Assembly: GCA_005503215.1 (NCBI GenBank)
Contig: SCNS01000014.1
Location: forward strand, 1 to 64,000
DNA: 64,000 bases
From: Sphingomonadaceae bacterium 3R27C6
GTDB lineage: Bacteria; Pseudomonadota; Alphaproteobacteria; Sphingomonadales; Sphingomonadaceae
Reading direction: 5' to 3'
This document shows positions 44,174 to 52,789 of this stretch, piece after piece. Every line of letters starts with the position of its first letter. The stretch's first letter is position 1. The translations under genes and the position numbers were made by a program. Under the pieces are notes generated by a model. The model worked only from the letters and a program-made list of their open reading frames with translations. It ran no database searches and was not told where the DNA came from.

Positions 44174-44733
44174 GCCTCGCCGCCTTCGGTCGTGAGCAAG
44201 CGGGCGTCCACTCCCGCTTCGGCAAACGCCGCCTGCCATCGTTCGGCGGGCGGCGTTTCGAACAACAGGCCATCGCTGCCGGGGGTGACGTGCCAGCCGT
44301 GGCGAACCATTTCGCCCTCGAGCTGCCCCGGCGACCATCCCGCATAACCGAGTGCGACCAGCCAGCGCGACGGGCCGCGCCCTTCACCGATCGCGCGCAA
44401 GATGTCGTGTGAACTCGAGACCATCCAGCGATCGCCGACCTGCACCGCCTCCTGCCCGCCCCAGTCGAGGCTGTGGAGGACGAAGCCCCGCGACGGCTCG
44501 ACCGGTCCACCAAGAAACACCGGCTGGTCGAGCGGCACCTCGTGCGCGATTTCGAGCTGGTCGAGCACCGCGCCGACGGTCATGCCGTCGATCGGATCGT
44601 CGATGCCGATCCCCATCGCGCCCTCTTCGTCATGGCTGATCATCGCGATCACCGAATGTTCGAAACGGGGATCGCCGATGCCCGGCAGCGCAAGCAGCAG
44701 CTGGCCGGTGAACCAGGTGGGGTCTGTGCTCAT
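44170..44733 (-). CDS. YqgE/AlgH family protein (UPF0301)
   Basis: A 187-residue member of the YqgE family. FTGQLLLALPGIGDPRFEHSVI at the N-terminus, MGIGIDDP and VFLGGPVEPSRGFVLHS are the family signatures. The biochemical role is unsettled despite the AlgH name from Pseudomonas alginate work. ATGs at 44745 and 44742 would add 3-4 residues; none has a clear ribosome site. It stands alone and converges on the TPR gene with a 4-base overlap. Confidence 0.9.
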   Translation of the reverse strand: MSTDPTWFTGQLLLALPGIGDPRFEHSVIAMISHDEEGAMGIGIDDPIDGMTVGAVLDQLEIAHEVPLDQPVFLGGPVEPSRGFVLHSLDWGGQEAVQVGDRWMVSSSHDILRAIGEGRGPSRWLVALGYAGWSPGQLEGEMVRHGWHVTPGSDGLLFETPPAERWQAAFAEAGVDARLLTTEGGEA

Positions 44734-44864
44734 GGACGCCATCATGCCGCGTCGCGACGGCGCGGTCCAGCTTTTCGATCAACCGCCGCGCCGCGCTTGA
44801 CTTGGCGACCGGCGCACCCGATGTCACCGCCATCAAAATCCCCTCGAGTGAAAGGATGCCGACC

Positions 44865-45347
44865 ATGACGATCCAGACCGGAGACAAGCTGCCCGGCGCC
44901 ACCTTCGTAAAGGTTACCGAAAGCGGCCCCGAACAGGTCAATACCGCCGATTATTTCAAGGGCCGCCGCGTCGCGCTCTTCTCGGTCCCCGGTGCCTTCA
45001 CCCCGACCTGCTCGGCCAAGCATCTGCCGGGCTATGTCGACAAGGCCGGCGAGCTCAAGGCCAAGGGCGTCGACGAAATCGTCTGCACCGCGGTCAACGA
45101 CGCCTTTGTGATGGGCGCATGGGGCAAGAATGCCAATGCCGGCGACGCGGTGACGATGCTCGCCGACGGCAATGGCGATTTCGCCGAAGCCGTGGGCCTG
45201 ACGATGGACGGCAAGGCGTTCGGCATGGGCAAGCGCGGCCAGCGTTTCTCGATGATCGTCAACGACGGCGTCGTCGAACAGCTCAACGTCGAAGCGCCCG
45301 GCGAGTTCAAGGTGTCGAGCGCGGATCATATGCTCGAACAGCTGTAA
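44865..45347 (+). CDS. Prx5-type peroxiredoxin
   Basis: A 160-residue thiol peroxidase of the AhpC/TSA-Prx5 group. The peroxidatic Cys49 lies in VPGAFTPTCSAKHLPGY, followed by the family segments VCTAVNDAFVMGAWGK and MLADGNGDFAEAVGL. No resolving Cys in the usual 2-Cys position is obvious, so it is probably a 1-Cys or glutathione-dependent enzyme. The ATG at 44865 follows GAAAGGA at an ideal distance; upstream in-frame codons do not. A strong terminator follows. Confidence 0.95.
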   Translation: MTIQTGDKLPGATFVKVTESGPEQVNTADYFKGRRVALFSVPGAFTPTCSAKHLPGYVDKAGELKAKGVDEIVCTAVNDAFVMGAWGKNANAGDAVTMLADGNGDFAEAVGLTMDGKAFGMGKRGQRFSMIVNDGVVEQLNVEAPGEFKVSSADHMLEQL

Positions 45348-45358
45348 GAATCCGGGGC

Positions 45359-45390
45359 GGGGCAGCCATCGGGCTGCCCCCTTCCCTTTT
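45359..45390 (+). terminator. Terminator of the peroxiredoxin gene
   Basis: GGGGCAGCC pairs perfectly with GGCTGCCCC around ATCG, followed by CTTCCCTTTT. Confidence 0.75.
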
Positions 45391-45417
45391 GTCACATTTT
45401 CATGCAACAGCGACGCG

Positions 45418-46899
45418 ATGACATCCAACTCATCGCAAGACACCACCGACCCCACCGCGCTCGTCGACGACATCATCGCCGAACTTCAAACCGCGTTCCG
45501 CACGTCGGTCTCCAATCTCAAATCGGCGATCGCCGCCTATGTCCGCGATCGCACGTTGCCGCCGGCCGACGCCGCGGCGACGGGCCTGTTCGACTATCCC
45601 GCGATCCGCCTCGTCACCACCGGCGAACAGCGCGAGGGACAGAAGGGGCATAACCTCTCCTTCGGCCGCTTCGAACGCGCGGGCATTTTCGAAACCACGG
45701 TGACGCGCCCCGACCTGTTCGCCGATTACCTGCGTGACCAGCTCATGCTCCTCGCGCGCCACTACGACATCACGCTCGAAGTCACGCGCACCGGACAGCA
45801 GATCCCCTTCCCTTACGTGCTCGACGCCAGCGACGGGTCGGACATGGGCGGGGTCACACCGCTCGAACTCGCGCGCCATTTTCCGACCACCGAATTGGCC
45901 GACATCGGCGACGAACTCGCCGACGGCCTCTTCGGGCAAGACCCGGCGGCGTCGCAGCCGCTCGCGCTTTTCGATGCGCTGCGCACCGATTTCAGCCTCG
46001 CGCGCCTCCGCCACTACACCGGCACCGCGCCCGAGCATTTCCAGCGCTATATCCTGTTCACCAACTATCACCGCTATGTCGACGAATTCGTCGCCTGGGC
46101 GGGATCACAGGTCGGTCAAGGCCGCTACACCGCGCTCGCCGGTGCCGCGGGGCTCTATGTCGACCAGCCGGGCATCAACGCCAGCGCGCTCGTCGCCGAC
46201 AGTGCGTGGCGCCGGCACCAAATGCCTGCCTACCACCTCATTGCCCCCGACGGCGGCGGCATCACGCTCGTCAACATCGGTGTCGGCCCGTCGAACGCGA
46301 AGACGATCTGCGACCATCTCGCGGTGCTGCGGCCCGAAGCGTGGTTGATGATCGGCCACTGCGGCGGCCTCCGCCCCAGCCAGCGGATCGGCGACTATGT
46401 GCTCGCGCACGCGTATCTGCGCGACGATCATATCCTCGACACGGTGCTGCCGGTCGCCATCCCGATCCCGCCGATCGCCGAGGTGCAGGTCGCGCTCGCG
46501 ACCGCCGCCGAAGCCGTGTCCGGGGCCACAGGCGCCGACCTCAAGAAACGCATGCGTACCGGCACCGTCGTCACCACCGACGACCGCAACTGGGAGCTGC
46601 GCTACACCGACAGCGCGTTGCGCTTCTCGCAGTCGCGCGCGATCGGCATCGACATGGAGTCGGCGACGATCGCCGCGCAAGGCTACCGCTTCCGCGTGCC
46701 CTACGGGACGCTGCTCTGCGTCAGCGACAAACCGCTCCACGGCGAACTCAAGCTGCCCGGACAGGCGAACCGCTTCTACGAGGAAGCGATCGCCGCGCAC
46801 CTCCAGATCGGCATTCGCGCGTGCGAGACGATGCGCGACGAGGGCGCCAAGCTCCACAGCCGCAAACTCCGCGCGTTCAACGAGCCGCCTTTCCGTTAA
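45418..46899 (+). CDS. amn: AMP nucleosidase
   Basis: A 493-residue enzyme that hydrolyses AMP to adenine and ribose-5-phosphate and so sets adenylate pools. The N-terminal regulatory domain (about 1-230) ends in FTNYHRYVDEFVAWA. The C-terminal purine-phosphorylase-like catalytic domain has VNIGVGPSNAKTICDHLA, MIGHCGGLRPSQRIGDYVLA and the substrate motif GIDMESATIAAQGYRF. The length is that of Amn. It is preceded by a terminator, so it has its own promoter; a TTGTCACAT close to the array motif seen at 43584 lies about 30 bases upstream. Confidence 0.95.
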   Translation: MTSNSSQDTTDPTALVDDIIAELQTAFRTSVSNLKSAIAAYVRDRTLPPADAAATGLFDYPAIRLVTTGEQREGQKGHNLSFGRFERAGIFETTVTRPDLFADYLRDQLMLLARHYDITLEVTRTGQQIPFPYVLDASDGSDMGGVTPLELARHFPTTELADIGDELADGLFGQDPAASQPLALFDALRTDFSLARLRHYTGTAPEHFQRYILFTNYHRYVDEFVAWAGSQVGQGRYTALAGAAGLYVDQPGINASALVADSAWRRHQMPAYHLIAPDGGGITLVNIGVGPSNAKTICDHLAVLRPEAWLMIGHCGGLRPSQRIGDYVLAHAYLRDDHILDTVLPVAIPIPPIAEVQVALATAAEAVSGATGADLKKRMRTGTVVTTDDRNWELRYTDSALRFSQSRAIGIDMESATIAAQGYRFRVPYGTLLCVSDKPLHGELKLPGQANRFYEEAIAAHLQIGIRACETMRDEGAKLHSRKLRAFNEPPFR

Positions 46900-46940
46900 T
46901 GACGGCTTTCGCCCCGTAGTCGCCGCCCCACTTCCTACTT

Positions 46941-47012
46941 CGTCATCCCCGCGAAAGCGGGGACACAGCGAGCTGACGTTGCCTCTGGGTTCCCGCTTTC
47001 GCGGGAATGACG
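46941..47012. repeat. Paired inverted palindromic repeat after amn
   Basis: Two GC hairpins in opposite orientation: CGTCATCCCCGCGAAAGCGG at 46941-46960 and its near-complement ending in GCGGGAATGACG at 46991-47012. Each folds alone (CCCCGC-GAAA-GCGGGG; CCCGC-TTTC-GCGGG) and the pair can also fold together. It lies between convergent genes amn and the SDR. Its CGTCAT ends are shared with the repeat at 30332. Confidence 0.7.
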
Positions 47013-47044
47013 AATTTTGGGAACATCACTGACCCAGCGGGATT

Positions 47045-47848
47045 TCAAACAGCTTCGGTTGCCCGATAGCGCTCGGCAACGTCGCGCCGCGACAGCCCGG
47101 GTCCCATCGCCAGCCGCGCCGCGTGATAGGCATCCCACTGGCCTGCGTCGGCGAGCGGCGGGATCGTCACGTCCTCGCCGCGATCGAGCCCGAGCAGTGC
47201 GGCATCGACGAGATCGCCGGCATCCATCACCATCTCGGCCGGAAAGGCGTCGATATCCTTGCCCGAGCGTTCCCAGATTTCGGTGCGCGTCGCGCCGGGG
47301 AGCACGGCCTGCACCACGACGCCCTGTTCGCGCAGGCTGTTGGCGAGCGACAGGCTGAGGTTGAGCAGGAACGCCTTCGACCCGCTGTAGACCCCTTCAT
47401 AGGCTTCGGGCGCGAGCGCGAGGACCGAGGCGATATTGACGATCGCACCCTTGCCGCGCGCGCCGAATGCCATGCCCGCAGCGATCGCGAGCCGCGCGGC
47501 GGCGGTGATGTTGAGGGCGATGATCGTCTGGACCTCGGCGGCGCTGTTTTCGAGCGTGCCGCCGTTCAGCGACATGCCGGCATTGTTGACGAACAGCGTA
47601 ATCGCGGCATCGCCCGCCAGCCGCTGTTCGATCCGCGCCACATCGTCCCCGTTGGTGAGGTCGGCGGCGATCACATCGACCTGGGCGCCGGTTTCGGCGC
47701 GCAGCTTCGCGGCGAGTTCCTCCATCTGCGCACCGTTGCGCGCGACGAGGATCAGGTCGTGCCCACGCTTGGCGAGGCGGTCGGCATAGACGGCGCCCAG
47801 GCCGGTCGAAGCGCCCGTGATCAGGGCCGTTCCACTCGGGATAGTCAT
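47045..47848 (-). CDS. SDR-family oxidoreductase
   Basis: A 267-residue classical short-chain dehydrogenase: the cofactor motif TGASTGLG is at 11-18, NNAG near 88, a Ser in the NIASVLAL segment, and the YSGSK catalytic Tyr/Lys near 155. The RN following the second strand (LVARN) suggests NADP(H). An AGGAG ribosome site precedes the ATG. It is divergent from an HxlR regulator, which probably controls it and may respond to its substrate. Substrate unknown. Confidence 0.92.
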   Translation of the reverse strand: MTIPSGTALITGASTGLGAVYADRLAKRGHDLILVARNGAQMEELAAKLRAETGAQVDVIAADLTNGDDVARIEQRLAGDAAITLFVNNAGMSLNGGTLENSAAEVQTIIALNITAAARLAIAAGMAFGARGKGAIVNIASVLALAPEAYEGVYSGSKAFLLNLSLSLANSLREQGVVVQAVLPGATRTEIWERSGKDIDAFPAEMVMDAGDLVDAALLGLDRGEDVTIPPLADAGQWDAYHAARLAMGPGLSRRDVAERYRATEAV

Positions 47849-47920
47849 ATCATTGCTCCTTGTGAGGCGGCCCGGAGCGAGTCGCTTGCAAAATGATAGT
47901 GACTGCCTTATGTGACTTCA

Positions 47921-48358
47921 ATGAGCAACGACGAAAATAATTTGGGCACCTGTCCCGTCGACCGCGGGTTGATGCGCGTCGGCGACCGCTGGAGCATGTT
48001 GGTGCTCCGCGATATCGAGCGCGGGCTGACGCGGTACGAGCAATTGCGCACCAGCCTCGGCATCGCGCCGAACATCTTGTCGCGGCGGCTGTCGGCGCTC
48101 GCCGACGCAGGACTGATCGAGAAGAGGCGCTACAGTCAGCGCCCGCCGCGCGACGAATATCTGCTCACCGACGCGGGGCGTGACTTCCTGCCGATCCTGA
48201 TGGCGATCGGCGCGTGGGGGCGCAAATATAACGGCGCCGGCACGCTCAGCCGCCACATCGACGATGAAACGGGCGAAGCCGTGCGCCCGGTGGTGGTCGA
48301 CGCCAACACCGGCGCCCCGATCGGCTCGCGACCGCTACGTTTCGAAGTTCCCGGCTGA
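47921..48358 (+). CDS. HxlR-family winged-helix regulator
   Basis: A 145-residue regulator. TCPVDRGLMRVGDRWSMLVLRDI is the HxlR signature with a near-N-terminal Cys11 that in relatives can sense electrophiles or redox state. LGIAPNILSRRLSALADAGLIEKRRYSQRPPRDEYLLTDAG is the wing-helix region. The ATG at 47921 was chosen; a GTG at 47912 is in frame. The 72-base gap to the divergent SDR gene contains GTGACT twice (about 47899 and 47912), a possible direct-repeat operator. Confidence 0.92.
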   Translation: MSNDENNLGTCPVDRGLMRVGDRWSMLVLRDIERGLTRYEQLRTSLGIAPNILSRRLSALADAGLIEKRRYSQRPPRDEYLLTDAGRDFLPILMAIGAWGRKYNGAGTLSRHIDDETGEAVRPVVVDANTGAPIGSRPLRFEVPG

Positions 48359-48367
48359 CGCCCGTCC

Positions 48368-49114
48368 TCAGCGCCGATTTCGAACCGGGGCGCGGTAGCC
48401 GAGCGCCTGAGCCGTCTCGCCGACGATATCCCAGATCGCGGTGACCTCTTCGTCGGTCAGATTCTCGCGCCAGCGGTCGACGCGGACCTTATGGTCCGGT
48501 CGCGAATAGCTCCGCGAGGTCTGCGCTTCGATAAAGTCCTTGTTGTTGCTGTTCTGCACCCGCTTCGCCCACCTCGCGAGATGCGGGGCATTGGCGGCGG
48601 GATCGACCGCCAGAGCCTCGCAGATCCGCGCCGAGAACCGCGCCGGATCGGCGATCATATCCTCGAACCAGACCAGCGTGGCGCAATGTTCGACCTGCGC
48701 ATATCCGGCGCGATTGAGGAACTCCCAATGATGCGCGCATTGCGCAAGCAACGGCTCGCCAAGCCGGTCGCGCCAATCGGGCGGCCGCGGATGATGTCCC
48801 CATTGCTTCGCGATTCCGACGCGCAGCGAACAGACGGCGTCGAGCGGATTCCGCACGATCCAGAACAGGCGGGCGCGGGGCGCCACCTCCAGAAAACGGT
48901 CAAGCGGAAAGGACAGACCCGGCCCTGGCGGATGAAGGTCGCTTTCGCGCGGCACCTTGAACGCCTGCGGCATGCTGTAGTCGGCGGTCAACACCACCTC
49001 GAACGCCGGTTCGCTTTGATAGTTGTAGCGATCGAGGCCGTCGAACAGCTCGCCAAAGATCGAGGTGCCGCTGCGACCGCAACCGAGGACCATCACCGGC
49101 GGTGCGCTTGTCAT
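48368..49114 (-). CDS. Sulfotransferase-family protein
   Basis: A 248-residue PAPS-type sulfotransferase fold. The N-terminal GCGRSGTS at 11-18 is the 5'-phosphosulfate loop and VRNPLDAVCSLR near 88 is the 3'-phosphate motif. A conserved catalytic His is not obvious. There is no signal peptide, so a cytoplasmic enzyme sulfating a small molecule, lipid or glycan is likely. It is flanked by unrelated genes and converges on hxlR; the sulfatase at 25.4 kb is too distant to link. Confidence 0.85.
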   Translation of the reverse strand: MTSAPPVMVLGCGRSGTSIFGELFDGLDRYNYQSEPAFEVVLTADYSMPQAFKVPRESDLHPPGPGLSFPLDRFLEVAPRARLFWIVRNPLDAVCSLRVGIAKQWGHHPRPPDWRDRLGEPLLAQCAHHWEFLNRAGYAQVEHCATLVWFEDMIADPARFSARICEALAVDPAANAPHLARWAKRVQNSNNKDFIEAQTSRSYSRPDHKVRVDRWRENLTDEEVTAIWDIVGETAQALGYRAPVRNRR

Positions 49115-49178
49115 GCAGCCACCCTATCGCCCGGCCGCGCCGTTCGCAACGCCGCCCGCAATATCCGTTCTGCGGCAG

Positions 49179-49661
49179 CTAAATATACATGCCCTCGCGC
49201 AAGTTGATCCCGTGCTCGGTCCACGCCTTGAGCGCGCACAGCATCTGTGCCCAGCCCTGGCAATTGCCGTAGGAGGCGCTGAGCGCGCCCTGATTCTCGC
49301 GCCAGCCTTCCTCGGCGATCTCGACCAAAGTGCGTCCGTCGTCGAGCCCCTTGAAGCGCATCGTCACCTTGGTGCGATAATCGCTGTCCTTCTGCTCGGC
49401 GCCCTCGACATTGTGAGGCTCGCCTTCGCTCGCCTGCCATTCAAGGACGATCTTCTCGTCCTTCACCACTTCGGTCACATAGACCGGAAAGGCGCCGGGG
49501 AAATCGGCGAAATCCCACGTCACCGTCGCGCCGGCCTCGAGTCGGCCGTCGGCGCCTCCGGTGGTGAAATATTCGGACAATGTCTTCGGATCGGCGACCG
49601 CCTCGAACACCTCGTGCACCGGCTTCGCGATCCGCGCCGCGACCCTGAATTTCAGTTCCAT
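49179..49661 (-). CDS. SRPBCC (AHSA1-like) protein
   Basis: A 160-residue START/Bet v1-fold protein of the Aha1-C-terminal-like group: PVHEVFEAVADPKTLSEYFTTGG at the N-terminus and GWRENQGALSASYGNCQGWAQMLCALKAWTEHG at the C-terminus. It is divergent from an ArsR regulator across 48 bases that contain one palindromic operator. ArsR/AHSA1 pairs are widespread; the ligand is unknown. The start at 49661 is the ATG of MELKFRV; an upstream in-frame start at 49685 would cover part of the gap. Confidence 0.9.
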   Translation of the reverse strand: MELKFRVAARIAKPVHEVFEAVADPKTLSEYFTTGGADGRLEAGATVTWDFADFPGAFPVYVTEVVKDEKIVLEWQASEGEPHNVEGAEQKDSDYRTKVTMRFKGLDDGRTLVEIAEEGWRENQGALSASYGNCQGWAQMLCALKAWTEHGINLREGMYI

Positions 49662-49691
49662 GTCGATTCTCCGCTTGAGTCGCACTCTTTT

Positions 49692-49711
49692 ATGTTATAT
49701 TTATATAACAT
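49692..49711. promoter_or_regulatory. ArsR-type operator overlapping the arsR-family start codon
   Basis: ATGTTATAT and ATATAACAT are perfect 9-base arms around TT. The right arm includes the first bases of the ATG at 49710, and the left end is 31 bases from the SRPBCC start. One bound repressor dimer could silence both genes. Confidence 0.7.
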
Positions 49712-50036
49712 GTCAATTCACGACCAGTTCGACGCGACGTTCAAGGCGCTCGCCTCGCCGATCCGGCGCCAGATTCTCGACGATTTGAAGGACCAGCCGC
49801 TGACCACGGGCGCGCTGTGCGGCCATTTTGCCGACATCGACCGCTGCACGGTGATGCAACATCTGAAAGTGCTGGAGGATGCGGGGCTGGTGATCGCCGA
49901 GCGCCGCGGCCGCGAACGCTGGAACCACCTCAACGCGGTGCCGATCCAGGATATCCACGACCGCTGGATCGGGCCGCACGCCGCCGCGGCGAGCGCGCGG
50001 CTTGTGCGGTTCAAGCAGGCGGTAGAGGCGCAATGA
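49710..50036 (+). CDS. ArsR-family (SmtB-like) transcriptional regulator
   Basis: A 108-residue winged-helix repressor: FKALASPIRRQILDDLKDQPLTTGALCGHFADIDRCTVMQHLKVLEDAGLVIAERRGRERWNHLN covers the DNA-binding domain. The metal-box ELCVCDL motif of arsenic/zinc sensors is absent (GALCGHF instead), so it is probably not a classic metal sensor. It is divergent from its SRPBCC partner and its start codon lies in its own operator. No ribosome site is visible before the ATG. A two-way terminator follows. Confidence 0.92.
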   Translation: MSIHDQFDATFKALASPIRRQILDDLKDQPLTTGALCGHFADIDRCTVMQHLKVLEDAGLVIAERRGRERWNHLNAVPIQDIHDRWIGPHAAAASARLVRFKQAVEAQ

Positions 50037-50067
50037 AAAAGGCCGGGGTGTTGCCGCCCCGGCCTTT
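50035..50067. terminator. Bidirectional terminator between arsR-family and M2 peptidase genes
   Basis: AAAAA, GGCCGGGG, an 8-base loop, CCCCGGCC, then TTT. It reads as a terminator from both sides of this convergent gap. Confidence 0.85.
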
Positions 50068-50090
50068 CTGCTTGTCGTCGATCGCCCGGC

Positions 50091-51917
50091 TCACCAGCCC
50101 TGCGGTTTGCCCTTGTTCTGCTGGTCGAGCCACGTCTTCAGCGGCGCGAAATAATCGGCCATCGCCTTGCCCGACATCTCGCGGCTGCCGGTGAAGGCTT
50201 GCAGCGCGTCGGGCCAGGGCTTTGACGCGCCCATTTCGAGCATCGCATTCAGCTTCGCGCCGACTTCCTTGTTGCCATAGAAGGAGCAGCGGTGGAGCGG
50301 CCCCTTCCACCCGGCCTGCTTGCACGCCGCCTGATAGAATTGGAACTGCAGCACGCGCGCGAGGAAATAGCGCGTGTAGGGCGTGTTGCCCGGGATGTGG
50401 AATTTCGCGCCCGCGTCGAACGCGTTCGCCGGCCGCGCGCCCGGCGGGACGATACCCTGATATTGGGTGCGCAGCTCGGTCCATTTCTTGTTGTAGTCGG
50501 CGGGCTGGATCGACCCGTCGAAGACGCCCCAGCGCCAGCGGTCGACGAGCAGGCCGAAGGGCAGGAAGGCGACCTTGTCCATCGCCTGCCGCAGCAGCAG
50601 GCCGATGTCCTTGTCGGCGCTCGGCACCTTCGCCTTGTCGAGCAGGCCGATGTCGACCAGATATTGCGGCGTGATCGACAGCGCGACGAAATCGCCGATC
50701 GCCTCGTGGAAGCCGTCGTTCGCACCGTTGAGGTAGAGGAACGGCTGCTTGTTATACGCGCGCTGGTAATAATTATGGCCGAGCTCGTGGTGGATCGTGA
50801 TGAAGTCGTCGGCATTCACCTTGATGCACATCTTGATGCGAATATCGTCCTTGTTGTCGATATCCCACGCCGAGGCGTGGCAGACGACTTCGCGGTCGGC
50901 GGGCTTCAGGAACTGGCTGCGCTTCCAGAAGGTCTCGGGCAGCGGCGCCATGCCGAGCGATGAGTAGAAATTCTCGCCCGCCTTGACCATGTCGAGCGGC
51001 TTCTTGCCCTGTGCGGTCAAGAGGTCGCCGATGTCATAGCCGAGGTCGCCGGTCCCCGGGGGGGCAACGAGCGGGTAGATATTGCCCCATTCCTGCGCCC
51101 ACATATTGCCGAGCAGATCGGCGCGGATCGGGCCGGTCTTGGCCTGTACCGCGTCGCCATATTTCTCGTTCAGCTTCCAGCGGACATAGGTGTGGAGCGC
51201 GACATAGAGCGGCTTCATGTCCTGCCAGATTTTCTCGGTGACCTTGGCGAATTCCTCGGGCGGCATGTCGTAACCCGAACGCCACATCGCGCCGGTGTCG
51301 GCGAAGCCCAGCTCCTTCGCGCCGGCGTTGGCGATGCCGACCAGCTTGGCATAGTCGTCCTTCATCGGCGCGCCGACCTTGTCGTGCCAGCTCGTCCACA
51401 TCTCGGCGAATTGCGCCGGCGTGTGCTTGAGGTCGCCCATCGCGGCCTCGATGTCCGAGCCCGAGATTTCCTTGCCGTCCAGCGTGCCGCGGCCCTTGCC
51501 ATACTGCGACTGCAGGTCCGTCGCGATCGTATTGAGCTCGGTCGCGGCGCCCGGCGTCGTCGGCGCGGGCAGCACGATCCCGGTGCGCAATATGTCGAGC
51601 TTGCGCTTGGTGTCGGCGCTGAGCCCCGCCACATCCTTATATTTGGCGGCTTCGAGCGCATATTTGACCGATTTTTCCGTACCGACGGCGTTGATCCGCG
51701 ACGCCATCGCATCGGTATCTTCGGTCAGGTAGGTGCTGTTGACCCAGTTCACCTGGCTCGCCTCGACCGTATAGTCGAACAGGTCCTTTTCGACCGACGC
51801 GATGAAGGCGTCGGCGTCAGCGGCGGTAGGCGCCGCCGTTGGCGCGGTTTGAGCAAAGGCGGGGGTCGCCACCGCGAGCGACAAGGCAAGCGACAGCGTC
51901 GAAATCATGGCTTTCAT
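50091..51917 (-). CDS. M2-family zinc dipeptidyl carboxypeptidase (ACE-like), exported
   Basis: A 608-residue peptidase with signal peptide ISTLSLALSLAVATPAFAQ. The zinc motif HEXXH is His377-Glu378-Leu-Gly-His381 (IHHELGH), and GFHEAIGDFVALS supplies the third zinc ligand. Further ACE-family segments are NGANDGFHEA and GNTPYTRYFLARVLQFQFY. Bacterial members cut C-terminal dipeptides in the periplasm. There is no C-terminal membrane anchor, unlike animal ACE, as is normal for bacterial forms. It stands alone after the terminator at 50035. Confidence 0.95.
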   Translation of the reverse strand: MKAMISTLSLALSLAVATPAFAQTAPTAAPTAADADAFIASVEKDLFDYTVEASQVNWVNSTYLTEDTDAMASRINAVGTEKSVKYALEAAKYKDVAGLSADTKRKLDILRTGIVLPAPTTPGAATELNTIATDLQSQYGKGRGTLDGKEISGSDIEAAMGDLKHTPAQFAEMWTSWHDKVGAPMKDDYAKLVGIANAGAKELGFADTGAMWRSGYDMPPEEFAKVTEKIWQDMKPLYVALHTYVRWKLNEKYGDAVQAKTGPIRADLLGNMWAQEWGNIYPLVAPPGTGDLGYDIGDLLTAQGKKPLDMVKAGENFYSSLGMAPLPETFWKRSQFLKPADREVVCHASAWDIDNKDDIRIKMCIKVNADDFITIHHELGHNYYQRAYNKQPFLYLNGANDGFHEAIGDFVALSITPQYLVDIGLLDKAKVPSADKDIGLLLRQAMDKVAFLPFGLLVDRWRWGVFDGSIQPADYNKKWTELRTQYQGIVPPGARPANAFDAGAKFHIPGNTPYTRYFLARVLQFQFYQAACKQAGWKGPLHRCSFYGNKEVGAKLNAMLEMGASKPWPDALQAFTGSREMSGKAMADYFAPLKTWLDQQNKGKPQGW

Positions 51918-51992
51918 GGGGTGCGTCCTCTGGAATGTTATCGCAGCGCTCTACGGCGCATGCGAACAGCTAGGCGCTTGCCGCGAGTCCGG

Positions 51993-52745
51993 TCAAGCCG
52001 CGAGAAAGGCGGCGATCGCCTCGCCCAGCTCGGGCTGGGTGACGCTCGACATGTGCGTGCCCGGGATCGTCGCGAGCCGCGCGTCGGCGAGCGCCGCGAC
52101 GAGTTCGGGCGCCGAACCATTGTCCTGATCGTCAGCGCCGCACACGACGAGCGTCGGCATCGTGATCGCCACCAGCATTTCGGGCGCCGTATCGGTGAAG
52201 CTGTCGAGCAAATGCCCCGCGGCGATGCGATCGACCTTCATCGTCTTCATGAACTGGGTCGACAGCCATGTGTCGTCGCCGCGTTTCGCCGTCTCATATT
52301 CGGCGATCACGCGCTTGAAGAATTGTCCGCGCCGCTGCCAGCCGGCGAGGCCCGCGAGCCCCATGCCGCCGAGGATCAGCCGTCGCGGCTTCATCCCCGC
52401 GACGACCGCGCGGACGCTGGTGCGCGCGCCGAGCGAAAAGCCGCCGAGGTCGAAATCGGTCAGGCCCAGATGTGCCACCAGATCCTCAAGGTCGCGCACG
52501 AGCACGTCGGACGGATAATATTCCTCCTCGTGCGGCGCGTCGCTCGACCCGTGGACGCGCAGGTCGGGCATGATCACCCGGTAGCCGTCGGATGCCACGC
52601 GTGCCGCGGTGCCGAACTTGATCCAGTTGACCTCACCGCTCGAAAACAGGCCGTGGAGCAGCAACAGCGGCCGCCCCTCACCCGTCTCGCGCCACGCCAG
52701 CCGCACGCCGTCGCGCGCCTCGAAATATTGGGGTTCGATCGTCAT
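51993..52745 (-). CDS. Alpha/beta-fold hydrolase
   Basis: A 250-residue hydrolase: HGLFSSGEVNW is the oxyanion region, GGFSLGAR gives nucleophile Ser104, GADDQDN the acid and GTHMSSV the His. The oxyanion segment and size are those of small esterases or peroxidase-type alpha/beta hydrolases. The ATG at 52745 starts MTIEPQYFEARDG; the longer frame upstream is not supported. It lies 44 bases after a DsbA-fold isomerase gene on the same strand, so the two may be co-transcribed. Substrate unknown. Confidence 0.9.
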   Translation of the reverse strand: MTIEPQYFEARDGVRLAWRETGEGRPLLLLHGLFSSGEVNWIKFGTAARVASDGYRVIMPDLRVHGSSDAPHEEEYYPSDVLVRDLEDLVAHLGLTDFDLGGFSLGARTSVRAVVAGMKPRRLILGGMGLAGLAGWQRRGQFFKRVIAEYETAKRGDDTWLSTQFMKTMKVDRIAAGHLLDSFTDTAPEMLVAITMPTLVVCGADDQDNGSAPELVAALADARLATIPGTHMSSVTQPELGEAIAAFLAA

Positions 52746-52789
52746 GCGCCGCGCTATGCGCCCTTCATGCCCGGTTCGGCAAGCGCCGA

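Noticed and set aside
46941-47012. Possible CRISPR-like or insertion-sequence ends
   Set aside because: Only two inverted copies with no regular direct repeat/spacer pattern and no transposase; better described as a palindromic intergenic repeat.
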